DNA of 33,692 nt from NCBI GenBank assembly GCA_022822495.1, contig JAJEBQ010000026.1:1-33692 (forward strand). Direction: 5' to 3'. Source of the stretch: Paracoccaceae bacterium. Lineage in GTDB: Bacteria; Pseudomonadota; Alphaproteobacteria; Rhodobacterales; Rhodobacteraceae. Below the pieces are notes generated by a model. It saw only the letters and a list, made by a program, of their open reading frames with translations. It was not told where the DNA came from and searched no databases. Position numbers and translations under genes: made by a program. Shown in pieces: positions 8,514 through 16,605 of the stretch. Each line of letters begins with the position of its first letter. Positions within the stretch are counted from its first letter, which is position 1.

Positions 8514-9054
8514 TACGGGAAATCACTGAATGTGGTCGGTATTTGCACAACAGCATGACTATCATGCCAGAAATAACAGCTTTTATCATATCCCCGGGGA
8601 TAAAGGCCATGGCCAGGTAGAGAATTTCGATAAAGGTTTGATCCAGGATCACAAACATGCCAATGACACCGGAGGTGTATATGACGAGAATACCGCCAAT
8701 GATTGAAGCTATCAAACTACTCAGAAGAGGTTTAAGGGTTTTGGATCGTTCCATGATTAGACCGGAGACAAAAGCTCCTACTGGCCAGCCGATCAGAAAT
8801 CCGGCTGAAGGGGACAAAAATAGCCCTAACCCTCCTCGACCACCAGCCAGCAATGGAACACCCAATGCAACGAGGATAATCAGCAAAAGGATAGCCAAAC
8901 CTCCTCGCCAAGCTCCCAGAATGCAACCACTTAGCATGACACCAAGTGTTTGTGCGGTAATTGGGACACCAAAACCCAGAGTAATTATAGGGATAAATCC
9001 CAAGGCAGCAGTCAGTGCTGCAAACAAGGCTATATATGCAATATTTCTTTCCAT
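8506..9054 (-). CDS. bioY: Biotin transporter S component BioY
   Basis: BioY is the substrate-binding membrane component of the ECF-type biotin importer. The 182-residue protein has about six hydrophobic helices and the family hallmark GGRGGLGLFLSPSAGF near residues 71-86, which is part of the biotin pocket. It starts with GGTGA four bases before the ATG, 10 bases after bioN. With BioM (ATPase) and BioN (coupling protein) it forms the complete high-affinity importer. No biotin biosynthesis gene is visible in the window. A BioR-type operator was looked for upstream of the operon and not found. Confidence 0.95.
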   Translation of the reverse strand: MERNIAYIALFAALTAALGFIPIITLGFGVPITAQTLGVMLSGCILGAWRGGLAILLLIILVALGVPLLAGGRGGLGLFLSPSAGFLIGWPVGAFVSGLIMERSKTLKPLLSSLIASIIGGILVIYTSGVIGMFVILDQTFIEILYLAMAFIPGDMIKAVISGMIVMLLCKYRPHSVISRNG

Positions 9055-9064
9055 AGTGTCACCA

Positions 9065-9670
9065 TTAGCTTGTGTTCGAACGTCGAGCCTTTATAGCATA
9101 GGCTACATGATCTGCATCACCCAGGGCGGAGCAAACCAAAGGAAAAACTATTCTCCATGTAGGCCTTTTCAAGGACCGGCTACGCCATGCGAGATTGAGT
9201 TTTTTTCCGATGGCTATGAGATTGGCAACCGATCGCAATACGAGCCCAAAAGCCAGCCCAAGAAATGAAAGGTCCAGCCCTATTTTTTTGAGTGGTTGCA
9301 CCAGACGCTCAAGAAAGGCAATCATATCATCCAATCGGGATGTCATCGTCACCAAATTGGCAAGAGTTATGACAATAAGGAATTTCACCAGCAAAATGAC
9401 CCCAGAAAGCCATGCTGCCGTAATGATGTGCCAAATAAGGATGAACACCATAAAAGGTATCACGGGGGTAAGGTTTCTGATAGCCAGCTTAAGGAAATCT
9501 TTTCCTGGTATGAGGTTCAGGATCAATGTGATTATAAACAAGCAGGCAAGAAGCAGTGGGGTTTCCAATTGATAAACATAAACGGTCGTCAAGGCAAGAA
9601 GGATAAGTTTTAGACTTACCGCGAGTCCATGATAGGGGGTTTTAATTGGAGAATTCAAATTCAACATCAT
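9065..9670 (-). CDS. bioN: Biotin ECF transporter T component BioN
   Basis: BioN is the transmembrane coupling (EcfT) subunit linking BioY to the BioM ATPase. The 201-residue protein has about four to five hydrophobic segments and an Arg-rich cytoplasmic loop (AWRSRSL) followed by the C-terminal KARRS, which resemble the two coupling motifs of EcfT proteins. The frame opens at 9730, but the ATG-ATG pair at 9670/9667 fits better: 'MLNLNSPIKT' aligns with typical BioN starts, while the preceding 20 residues are polar and overlap bioM more deeply. Even so, it overlaps the end of bioM by 29 bases, suggesting coupled translation. Confidence 0.9.
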   Translation of the reverse strand: MMLNLNSPIKTPYHGLAVSLKLILLALTTVYVYQLETPLLLACLFIITLILNLIPGKDFLKLAIRNLTPVIPFMVFILIWHIITAAWLSGVILLVKFLIVITLANLVTMTSRLDDMIAFLERLVQPLKKIGLDLSFLGLAFGLVLRSVANLIAIGKKLNLAWRSRSLKRPTWRIVFPLVCSALGDADHVAYAIKARRSNTS

Positions 9671-10367
9671 TATCGCCAATTCGGTGCATTTCCTTTTCGA
9701 ACTCTTCGAGTACCGTAGATGGCTTGCCATCTAGGACAATATGGCCTTTTTCAAGCCATATAACCCGATCAAAATCACTTAGGGTAAGAGGGTCATGTGA
9801 AATCAGCAGGATCGTTTGCTCCAGCGTTGCCAGAAATCGGCTTAAAACCCTGACAGTCGGTATATCAGGGCCCGTAAACGGTTCATCCAAAATAATGACA
9901 GCAGGCTGCATTGCCAGGACCGATAGCAAACAAACCAAATGTTTCTGACCCTCAGAAAGAGTTGATACAGGTCGTTCGGCCCAATGGGACTTACCAAAAC
10001 TCGTCAGCACCTTCAAGGCTTTATCAAGGGACTCCTTTTTGGTGTACCCCAGGTTATTCAGACCAAATGCCAGTTCCTGTGACACAGTAGGAAATATTAT
10101 CTGATGATCCGGATTTTGAAACACCATACCTACTGTCTTGATAGCATTTTTACGGTCGGTATAAACCTTAATTTCATTAATTTTAATATCACCCTTGGTG
10201 GGCTTTATTAACCCCCCAATCAGTTTGACAAGTGTTGATTTTCCAGAACCATTACGCCCAACAATACCTACTCTTTTTTGAGTAAGCTCAAGATTGGGGA
10301 CATCAATTATTGTCTCGCCGTTTACTTGGTAGTTAACACTTCTTAAGGAAATCTTGTTAGGCATCAT
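9642..10367 (-). CDS. bioM: Biotin ECF transporter ATPase BioM
   Basis: BioM is the energy-coupling ATPase of the biotin importer. It has 241 residues, with Walker A (GRNGSGKST), the Q-loop (FQNPDHQIIFP, typical of ECF/cobalt-type ATPases), the signature LSEGQKHLV, and Walker B (VIILDEPFTGPD, with Pro in place of the usual Leu in the D-loop). A switch histidine lies in LLISHDP. It is the first gene of the bioM-bioN-bioY-nitroreductase operon. Either of the adjacent ATGs at 10367 and 10364 could start it; neither has a clear ribosome binding site. Confidence 0.94.
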   Translation of the reverse strand: MMPNKISLRSVNYQVNGETIIDVPNLELTQKRVGIVGRNGSGKSTLVKLIGGLIKPTKGDIKINEIKVYTDRKNAIKTVGMVFQNPDHQIIFPTVSQELAFGLNNLGYTKKESLDKALKVLTSFGKSHWAERPVSTLSEGQKHLVCLLSVLAMQPAVIILDEPFTGPDIPTVRVLSRFLATLEQTILLISHDPLTLSDFDRVIWLEKGHIVLDGKPSTVLEEFEKEMHRIGDNDVEFEFSN

Positions 10368-10803
10368 GGATGATCAAAAAACTTAGGGTGAACGATTAAA
10401 TTACTTCCAATCTTTTGTGTCGAATTCTGTACCCTTACTCCACAATCGATATTTCTAAGACGGTAAAATAAGATGTCTTCTGTTAATCTTTAGAGGGGTA
10501 TTATTCAACAATTTTAGAAATGAATTGTGCATGTTTACTTGCCTGTTGGAGTTTTTAAGGTTCTATGTGATACCAACTCGGTATTTGCGTGGAGCATTAA
10601 AGGTAGACTCAACATCAATTATTTCTATAACCAATCAGATAGCCTCAGTGTAGGTTAATGAAGGTACGTTCACGGGGCAAGATTATTTATGGGACAAGGT
10701 TCCCCGCTAGCCAGCAGGAAGAGGTACCCCGGAATCAAGGTTTCAGGATTGTGTGTGCCTTCAGAATGATGGTGTCTGATGTGCAGAAAAAAGGTTGATG
10801 TAT
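10368..10803. other. Gene-free intergenic stretch
   Basis: These 436 bases separate bioM (read leftwards) from the small-protein pair (read rightwards). No open frame, RNA gene or repeat was recognised. Promoters for bioM must lie here, but no convincing -35/-10 pair or BioR-like palindrome could be picked out by eye. Confidence 0.4.
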
Positions 10804-10832
10804 TTGATTTATTAGGTCAGCCTTGCTATATT
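10804..10832 (+). promoter_or_regulatory. Near-consensus promoter before small protein 1
   Basis: TTGATT (10804-10809) and TATATT (10827-10832) are spaced by 17 bases. The predicted start of transcription is around 10839, only a few bases before an ATG at 10845. A matching promoter with the same spacing precedes the second paralogue. The region TTGCTA-ATT is conserved between the two, so the pair was probably duplicated together with its promoters. Confidence 0.5.
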
Positions 10833-11038
10833 ACACTGATATAAATGGAGGACCGGACAATCGTGAGTTAGATAAGCGAATTGAACTTCTAAGGAATGAT
10901 TATGAGATCATGAAAACCGATATAAATGCAACCCTGAAGGAAATGCAGGCTGATGCCGCCAAGCGTGACAAAACATTGATTATAACCGTTGTCGGTCTAT
11001 TGACGGCCGGTATTTCCATTCTGGTCTGGTTGGACTAA
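10823..11038 (+). CDS. Small coiled-coil/membrane protein, paralogue 1 (possibly frameshifted)
   Basis: The frame encodes up to 71 residues: a charged, heptad-like helix followed by a C-terminal membrane segment (about residues 50-70, containing VVGLLTAGISIL). It resembles the next gene in layout and wording, including DN-EL near the start and GLLTAGI-IL in the membrane part. The in-frame start would be the TTG at 10823, which lies upstream of the predicted transcription start. The ATG at 10845 sits where the second paralogue has its start but is out of frame by one base, so a frameshift near the beginning is likely. The protein would be tail-anchored with its coiled coil on one side of the membrane. 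It might be a distant relative of DUF1640/CCDC90-like proteins; function is unknown. Confidence 0.45.
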   Translation: MLYYTDINGGPDNRELDKRIELLRNDYEIMKTDINATLKEMQADAAKRDKTLIITVVGLLTAGISILVWLD

Positions 11039-11348
11039 TCAAGTCAGTTTTTATTTCGAAAACATCAAAATCCGAATTAACCTCTCCAAATCACCTGACA
11101 TTAGTATAATCCAGTTTTCTATTCTCCCATGGAAAGGGCTGGTTGTGCCTTTGTCACTTGACTGAGTTCCTTACCATCCATGTTTCAACACCTAAAGAAT
11201 AAAATCAGGAATTGAAGAGATGTCCCAGCGGGAAAAAAGTATTACAATCAAAGTGAGTCTGCTTCTTGCTGACAAAACCATATCTGTTTTGCAGGTGTAA
11301 TGAGTACGAAGACCCTCAATATTTATTTCAAGCAAACCGATTTTAGAG
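11039..11348. other. Spacer between the two small paralogues
   Basis: No gene is seen in these 310 bases. The first bases after gene 1 (ATCAAGTCAGTTTT) closely match those after gene 2 (ATCAAATCAGTTTT, from 11603), which supports a tandem duplication extending past the stop codons. The rest holds no recognised element. Confidence 0.4.
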
Positions 11349-11377
11349 TTGCTTTGTCATAAATCATTTGCTACATT
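11349..11377 (+). promoter_or_regulatory. Promoter before small protein 2, predicted leaderless
   Basis: TTGCTT (11349-11354) and TACATT (11372-11377) are spaced by 17 bases. Transcription would begin six or seven bases after the -10 box, which is at the ATG at 11384. There is no Shine-Dalgarno sequence before that ATG, consistent with a leaderless transcript. Confidence 0.5.
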
Positions 11378-11383
11378 TTTTTG

Positions 11384-11605
11384 ATGAATAAGCCCCAGGA
11401 TAATCAAGAGTTGGCAAAGCAATTTGCTGTTTTGGAGGAAAGAATGAACACCCATCAAGCAAAGATTGATTCCACATTAAACGCCTTACGAGCAGATCAA
11501 AACGCCTTGCGAGCCGAACTGCGAACCCGTGAGTTGACAATGATCCTGACCGTAATAGGCCTACTAACGGCTGGGATAACAATCTTGGGTTTTATCTTGA
11601 ATTGA
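11384..11605 (+). CDS. Small coiled-coil/membrane protein, paralogue 2
   Basis: This 73-residue protein has a hydrophilic N-terminal helix of about 50 residues, with regular hydrophobic spacing and a repeated N-ALRA unit (NALRADQNALRAEL). A single C-terminal membrane segment follows (about 52-73, ILTVIGLLTAGITIL). The layout is that of a tail-anchored coiled-coil protein that probably oligomerises. It is a tandem paralogue of the frame at 10823-11038. The ATG at 11384 was preferred over the TTG one codon earlier because it matches the predicted transcription start. Function is unknown; the DUF1640/CCDC90 group has a similar plan but the relationship is only a guess. Confidence 0.6.
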   Translation: MNKPQDNQELAKQFAVLEERMNTHQAKIDSTLNALRADQNALRAELRTRELTMILTVIGLLTAGITILGFILN

Positions 11606-11693
11606 TCAAATCAGTTTTGGGTTGAATACTGCCAAAAACCCGATATAAACTCGTTTACATAAAGAACAACTACCAGTAAAGATGATGGTTCCC

Positions 11694-11703
11694 GGTCGCG
11701 ACC
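11694..11703. promoter_or_regulatory. GC-rich palindrome before the CitE-like gene
   Basis: GGTCGCGACC is a perfect 10-base palindrome in an otherwise A+T-rich intergenic stretch (11606-11830), about 130 bases before the lyase gene. It could be an operator. There is no further support. Confidence 0.2.
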
Positions 11704-11830
11704 ACCACGGCGAGCAGTTTAAGCTAGTCGATTTGAAACCACAATAAGGGATTAATTTTGAGGGGTTGTAACTTGTTCCATAACAATTGGTGACTAGGTA
11801 ATCCGAAAATTAATTTCAAAAATACGAAAC

Positions 11831-12688
11831 ATGATGAAGCAATCACGCAGAAGATCTGCCCTCTATATTCCAGGTTTGAACGAAAGGGCCATTAATAAGT
11901 CTCGAAGTCTTGAAGCAGATTTACTGCTATTGGATTTAGAAGATTCCATAGCACCAGGGTCCAAAAAGGAAGCACGGGCAAAGATTGTCGAAGAAGTGAC
12001 AAAAGGTGGATTTGGCGAAAGAGAATTGGTCGTGAGGCTTAATGGTGAACAAACACCATTTTGGCAGGAAGACATGAATGTGCTTACAAATTGTTCTCCA
12101 GATGGTGTTTTAATCCCAAAAATAAATAAAGGTTCCGACGTTGAAAATGTTGTTTCTGCCGTACTGCGACATTCCGATAATCCCAAACTGGGCATTTGGC
12201 TCATGATTGAAACTCCAGGTTCCATTGCAAACATAAACGAAATTGGTATGAAAAAACGAACTCACGAAAATCTGCAAGGGTTTGTCATTGGGACTAATGA
12301 TCTGGTTAAGGATTCGGGAGTAATTCCGGGAGAACACAGAAAATATCTCATACCTTGGTTGATGTCAGTCGTAGCCGTCGCCAAAGGTTATGGATTGGAT
12401 GTACTTGACGGAGTGTACAATACTATTTCTGACCAGGAAGGCTTTCTAAGAGAAGCCAAAAGTGGTCGTGAGATGGGCATGAGTGGCAAGTCCCTGATCC
12501 ATCCGAGTCAGATCGCCTCTACCAATAAGATTTTTTCGCCGAGTGAAGAGGAAATAGCCAAAGCCCACGAAATTGTAGCAGCTTTTTCAACAGAAGAAGC
12601 CCAGGGCAAGGGGGTAATCGTGGTCAATGGGGCGATGGTAGAAAGACTTCATCTGGAAATGGCTAAAGCGGTATTGGCAAAAACCTAG
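11831..12688 (+). CDS. CitE-like HpcH/HpaI-family CoA-ester lyase
   Basis: This 285-residue TIM-barrel enzyme belongs to the citrate lyase beta/malyl-CoA lyase family, which makes or cleaves beta-hydroxyacyl-CoA (or related) esters in a metal-dependent way. Hallmarks are the opening RRSALYIPG, DLEDSIAP near 36-43, the Arg of RLNG near 70, the metal-binding Glu of IETPGSI near 127, GTNDL near 155 and the terminal GKSLIHPSQI. Whether the substrate is malyl-CoA, methylmalyl-CoA, citramalyl-CoA or another ester cannot be decided. Either ATG at 11831 or 11834 may be the start; no strong ribosome binding site precedes them. It lies 171 bases upstream of iolD on the same strand, near glycolate oxidase genes. 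Confidence 0.85.
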   Translation: MMKQSRRRSALYIPGLNERAINKSRSLEADLLLLDLEDSIAPGSKKEARAKIVEEVTKGGFGERELVVRLNGEQTPFWQEDMNVLTNCSPDGVLIPKINKGSDVENVVSAVLRHSDNPKLGIWLMIETPGSIANINEIGMKKRTHENLQGFVIGTNDLVKDSGVIPGEHRKYLIPWLMSVVAVAKGYGLDVLDGVYNTISDQEGFLREAKSGREMGMSGKSLIHPSQIASTNKIFSPSEEEIAKAHEIVAAFSTEEAQGKGVIVVNGAMVERLHLEMAKAVLAKT

Positions 12689-12859
12689 GTGCATTAGCAC
12701 TTGCCTTTAAAGGAAACTCACGTCTTGAGTGACCGTAAAAATGTTGGAAATTAGATTCATTTTGTTATTGTGGGTTTTATAGTGATCAAAAACTCTGAAA
12801 CATGTGAGGGTTATTTTACTGCAGAATTATTTATGATCTTGGAGGGAGGTATTTAAAGG

Positions 12860-14710
12860 ATGGTACAAAAGACAGTTAGATTGACGGTTTCCCAGGCAAT
12901 TGTCAAATATCTTTGCAATCAGTACACTGTGATTGATGGCACAAAAGTTCCTTTATTTGCAGGCGTTTTTGCCATTTTTGGGCACGGGAATGTTACCTGC
13001 CTCGGTGAAGCGCTTGAAAAAGTAAAGGATAAACTGCCAACTTGGCGGGGGCAAAACGAACAGGCGATGGCCTTGGCAGCTATCGCTTACACCAAGACAA
13101 AAAAGCGCAAGCAACTCATGATTGCAACGAGCTCAATAGGTCCAGGTGCTACCAACATGGTGACTGCTGCTGCGGTAGCCCATTCAAACAGGTTGCCTGT
13201 ATTGATATTGTCAGGAGATGTTTTTGATAACCGTAGACCTGATCCTGTGTTGCAACAAGTGGAGAATTTTAATGCTCCGACATTATCGGTTAATGATGCC
13301 TTCAAGCCGGTGTCAAGATATTGGGACAGGATAACGAACCCCGAGCAAATCATTTCCTCCTTCCCACAAGCGATCGCTACCATGCTTGATCCTGCTGATT
13401 GTGGCCCCGCATTCATAGGGTTATGTCAAGACACCCAGGAGATTGCCTTTGCCTATCCTGTTGAATTTTTCCGTGAAGTTATTCATAAAATTCCTCGACC
13501 TAGGCCAGATTTGGGCAGTGTTGAGGATGCAGTCAAACTGATTACAAATTCCAAAAAACCGATGATCATTTCAGGAGGTGGGGTCAAATATTCTGATGCC
13601 GAAAGAGAGTTGGCTGCAATGGCGATCAACCGCGGTATCCCGGTATCTGAAACAATTGCCGGTAAGGGAACCTTTGTCCATGATCACCCGGCCCATATCG
13701 GCCCTATTGGTGTCGTTGGCTCGACTTCTGCCAATAACATTGCGGCTGAAGCAGATCTGGTGATTGCCATTGGGACCAGACTGCAGGATTTCACCACCGG
13801 GTCCTGGACCGTATTTAACAAGTCGACGAAATTTCTTGCCATTAATACTGCCAGGTGGGATGCAAATAAACACCAGGCCTTACCAGTGGTCGGTGATGCC
13901 AGAGAAACTCTGGTTGAATTGGAATCCAGGCTTTGTGACTGGACGGCTGAAAGGGACTGGTTAGCCAAGGCAAAGGATGAGTTTGCCCAATGGAATGCTC
14001 TTTTGGATGATCATCAGAAACCTACCAATGCACCTGTCCCAACCTATGCCCAAGTGGTTGGAATGGTCAACAAGTTTGCCGGTGAAAATGACAGGATGAT
14101 AACCGCTGCAGGTGGTTTGCCGGGTGAGGTGTCAAAGGGATGGCGTGTCAAGAACCCAAATACGTTTGACTGTGAGTTCGGCTTCTCCTGTATGGGATAT
14201 GAGGTTGCAGGTGGATGGGGAACGGCCATGGCCCTGGAAGAGGGTGCTGTTCCAATTGTTTTGGTCGGGGATGGCTCCTACCTTATGATGAATTCGGATA
14301 TATACTCTTCTGTGTTGACTGGGCATAAAATGATTGTTGTTGTTTGCGACAATGGTGGGTTTGCCGTTATAAATCGACTACAGAACTACAAGGGAGGAAA
14401 ATCTTTCAACAACCAGATAGAAGATTGCAAGGTTGTTGAACCTTTTTATGTTGACTTTGCAAAACACGCTGAATCCATGGGGGCGTTGACTCGTACTGTC
14501 GCCGGGCTTGGTGATCTGCAAACCGCTCTGGATTGGGCAAGAACAACTGATCGTACCACCGTAATTTCGATCAAAACGGATGCTTATCAGTGGACACCAG
14601 GAGATGCTTTTTGGGATCTAGGTGTACCTGAGGTCAGTGAAAGCCAAGATGTTCAGTTGGCACGTAAAGAACAGGTAAGTATACGGAGCAAGCAAAGAAT
14701 TGGAGTTTAG
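12860..14710 (+). CDS. iolD: 3D-(3,5/4)-trihydroxycyclohexane-1,2-dione hydrolase
   Basis: IolD is a cytosolic thiamine-diphosphate enzyme that hydrolytically opens the cyclohexane-dione ring made by IolE, giving 5-deoxy-glucuronate. The 616-residue length is normal. The three domains of the acetolactate-synthase fold are present. The cofactor-activating Glu sits in GQNEQAMAL near residue 61, and the diphosphate/metal motif GDGSYLMMNSD with the later VVVCDNGGF is near 470-500. A strong GGAGGGAGG at 12841-12849 precedes the ATG by 10 bases. It heads a run iolD-iolE-SDR with spacing of two bases and then an eight-base overlap. The product feeds IolB, encoded about 8 kb to the left on the other strand. 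Confidence 0.95.
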   Translation: MVQKTVRLTVSQAIVKYLCNQYTVIDGTKVPLFAGVFAIFGHGNVTCLGEALEKVKDKLPTWRGQNEQAMALAAIAYTKTKKRKQLMIATSSIGPGATNMVTAAAVAHSNRLPVLILSGDVFDNRRPDPVLQQVENFNAPTLSVNDAFKPVSRYWDRITNPEQIISSFPQAIATMLDPADCGPAFIGLCQDTQEIAFAYPVEFFREVIHKIPRPRPDLGSVEDAVKLITNSKKPMIISGGGVKYSDAERELAAMAINRGIPVSETIAGKGTFVHDHPAHIGPIGVVGSTSANNIAAEADLVIAIGTRLQDFTTGSWTVFNKSTKFLAINTARWDANKHQALPVVGDARETLVELESRLCDWTAERDWLAKAKDEFAQWNALLDDHQKPTNAPVPTYAQVVGMVNKFAGENDRMITAAGGLPGEVSKGWRVKNPNTFDCEFGFSCMGYEVAGGWGTAMALEEGAVPIVLVGDGSYLMMNSDIYSSVLTGHKMIVVVCDNGGFAVINRLQNYKGGKSFNNQIEDCKVVEPFYVDFAKHAESMGALTRTVAGLGDLQTALDWARTTDRTTVISIKTDAYQWTPGDAFWDLGVPEVSESQDVQLARKEQVSIRSKQRIGV

Positions 14711-14712
14711 GC

Positions 14713-15624
14713 ATGTTTGCTAGGTTGGGGATTGCCCCCATTGCCTGGTCGAACGATGATCTTCCCGAATTGGGTGGTGATACGCTGTTGGAAACTTGTT
14801 TGAGTGATGCTTCCGAAGTCGGCTACACAGGGGTAGAGACTGGAGGGAAGTTTCCCACAACCAGTAAGGAGTTGGGTCCCATTCTTGATCACTATAAACT
14901 TGATCTCTGCGGCGGGTGGTATTCAGGTACTCTTTTGACTACAGATCTGGAGGAAGAGAAAGATAAGGTGGCTTCACAACTCGAATTGTTTCGAGATCTC
15001 AAGGCACCCTGTCTGGTTTATGGTGAAACAGCACACACCATTCAAAACCTCAAAACTGTTCCGCTGAATCAAAAAATCAGGCTTGATGAAGATCAAATCA
15101 TGAACTATGGTCGGAAATTGACTTCCTTTTGTGCCTGGTGCCAAGGGAAGGGTATGCCCATAGCCTTTCACCATCACATGGGCACAGCTATTGAAACACA
15201 GAACGAGCTTGATCTTCTCATGAACTTTACTGGTGAAGAGGTCAATTTGCTGTTTGATCCTGGGCATATGGCTTTTTCTGGTGGAGACAATTTTGCCGTC
15301 ATTGCCAAGCATGTCCACAGGATACGACATGTCCATGCAAAAGATGTAAGAAGCAATGTTTTGACAAAATTAAATTGGGCCCGAGATAGTTTCCTTGATG
15401 CGGTCTTGAAGGGCGTTTTTACAGTTCCAGGAGATGGTTCGCTTAATTTCGGAGAAATTGTCCACCGTCTTGCCGATACAGGCTATGAAGGTTGGTTTGT
15501 CGTTGAGGCTGAACAGGATCCTGCCAAGGCACCACCCCGACAATATGCACTTATTGGCTATCAAACACTTGAGCCCATTTTAAGAAAAGAGGGATACCAA
15601 TTGATTAGGAGGAACAATGAATAG
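14713..15624 (+). CDS. iolE: Inosose dehydratase
   Basis: IolE removes water from 2-keto-myo-inositol (scyllo-inosose) to give the dione used by IolD. The 303-residue protein is a xylose-isomerase-like TIM barrel. Its opening GIAPIAWSNDDLPELGG and 'GVETGGKFP' are the signature of the IolE family, and likely metal-site residues appear in FHHHMGTAIE, FDPGHM and HVHAKD. It starts two bases after the iolD stop, with GGAG inside the end of iolD as its ribosome binding site. Its last eight bases overlap the start of the SDR gene, so the three genes are one operon. Confidence 0.95.
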   Translation: MFARLGIAPIAWSNDDLPELGGDTLLETCLSDASEVGYTGVETGGKFPTTSKELGPILDHYKLDLCGGWYSGTLLTTDLEEEKDKVASQLELFRDLKAPCLVYGETAHTIQNLKTVPLNQKIRLDEDQIMNYGRKLTSFCAWCQGKGMPIAFHHHMGTAIETQNELDLLMNFTGEEVNLLFDPGHMAFSGGDNFAVIAKHVHRIRHVHAKDVRSNVLTKLNWARDSFLDAVLKGVFTVPGDGSLNFGEIVHRLADTGYEGWFVVEAEQDPAKAPPRQYALIGYQTLEPILRKEGYQLIRRNNE

Positions 15625-16429
15625 ACTTGATGGTAAGATAGCTGTAGTAACCGGTAGTACACAAGGGTTGGGAAAGGCGATTTCCGAACGGTTTGCGGCA
15701 AGCGGTGTGGCCGGTATTGTCACCTGTGGCCGGAGGGCTGAGAAAGGTCAGAAAGTTGCCGAAGAGATTGTCAAACAATCGGGTGTCCCGGTGAAGTTTG
15801 TTCAAGGCGATTTGGGAACTGTCAAGGATTGTCAAAAGATAATCAATTATACGGATAATGAATTTGGTCGCATAGATATCCTGGTCAATGCCGCAGCAAT
15901 TACTGACAGGGGAGATTTGCTGAACACATCACCGGAATTGTTTGACCAAATGTTTGCTGTTAATGTGCGAGGTCCGTTTTTTATGATGCAGGAAACGGTC
16001 AAGATAATGATACGAGAGAAAATTAAGGGATCCATTATCAACATAGGTTCCATGTCCGCTCTTGCAGGCCAGCCCTTTATAATTGCCTATTGCTCATCAA
16101 AGGGCGCTCTTGCTTCCTTGACCAGAAATGCTGCATATTCATTGCTGTTCAATCAAATTAGGATTAACCAGCTAAATATAGGATGGATGGCTTCCGATGG
16201 TGAAGATGCCATTCAGAAAAAATACCACGGTGCGGAAGACGGATGGTTGAAAGAAGCCTCAAAAAACTTGCCAACCGGTCGGCTGATTGATCCCGTCGAA
16301 GTAGCACGGGCAGTTGCCTTTATGGCATCTGATGACTCGGGTTTAATGACAGGTTCGGTGATCAACTTTGATCAATCAGTATGGGGGGCTTATGATGTCC
16401 CGCCGAATTCGGGCAAACCACTTGGATAA
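15617..16429 (+). CDS. SDR-family oxidoreductase of the inositol operon
   Basis: This 270-residue classical short-chain dehydrogenase has the TGSTQGLG cofactor loop at 13-20, NAAA after the fourth strand (LVNAAAIT), the Ser of NIGSMSA and the YCSSK catalytic pair. An unusual feature is the tail after the SDR core (about residues 255-270), which is rich in Pro and Gly. An AGGAGG ribosome binding site lies inside the end of iolE. Its place as the third gene of iolD-iolE-SDR suggests oxidation of a cyclitol or of an inosose-type intermediate. As no Gfo/Idh-type inositol dehydrogenase is visible here, it could replace IolG, but that is inference. Confidence 0.88.
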   Translation: MNRLDGKIAVVTGSTQGLGKAISERFAASGVAGIVTCGRRAEKGQKVAEEIVKQSGVPVKFVQGDLGTVKDCQKIINYTDNEFGRIDILVNAAAITDRGDLLNTSPELFDQMFAVNVRGPFFMMQETVKIMIREKIKGSIINIGSMSALAGQPFIIAYCSSKGALASLTRNAAYSLLFNQIRINQLNIGWMASDGEDAIQKKYHGAEDGWLKEASKNLPTGRLIDPVEVARAVAFMASDDSGLMTGSVINFDQSVWGAYDVPPNSGKPLG

Positions 16430-16448
16430 GGTTCCTACTGTAAATGAA

Positions 16449-16462
16449 ACAAATGCATTTGT
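16449..16462. promoter_or_regulatory. Perfect 14-base palindrome downstream of the SDR gene
   Basis: ACAAATGCATTTGT reads the same on both strands. It lies between the SDR stop and the importer operon, about 145 bases before the binding-protein start. It is a candidate operator for a dimeric regulator; there is no match elsewhere that I could find. Confidence 0.3.
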
Positions 16463-16517
16463 GGATTTGAGTATATTTCCCACAAGTTTTGATTGCCATT
16501 ACGCAAAAACCTGTTTG

Positions 16518-16531
16518 TAATCTTTAGATTA
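16518..16531. promoter_or_regulatory. Palindrome upstream of the sugar ABC importer
   Basis: TAATCTTTAGATTA consists of two perfect six-base arms around TT, about 75 bases before the binding-protein start. The position fits an operator near the promoter of the importer operon. It shares a short core with a sequence near 10484, which may be chance. Confidence 0.3.
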
Positions 16532-16605
16532 ATATTTTATCAACTCCTCCCTAATTATTTTTTTGAATTTTTATGATTCATTAAATCTTTGTAAATGGAG
16601 GAGCA

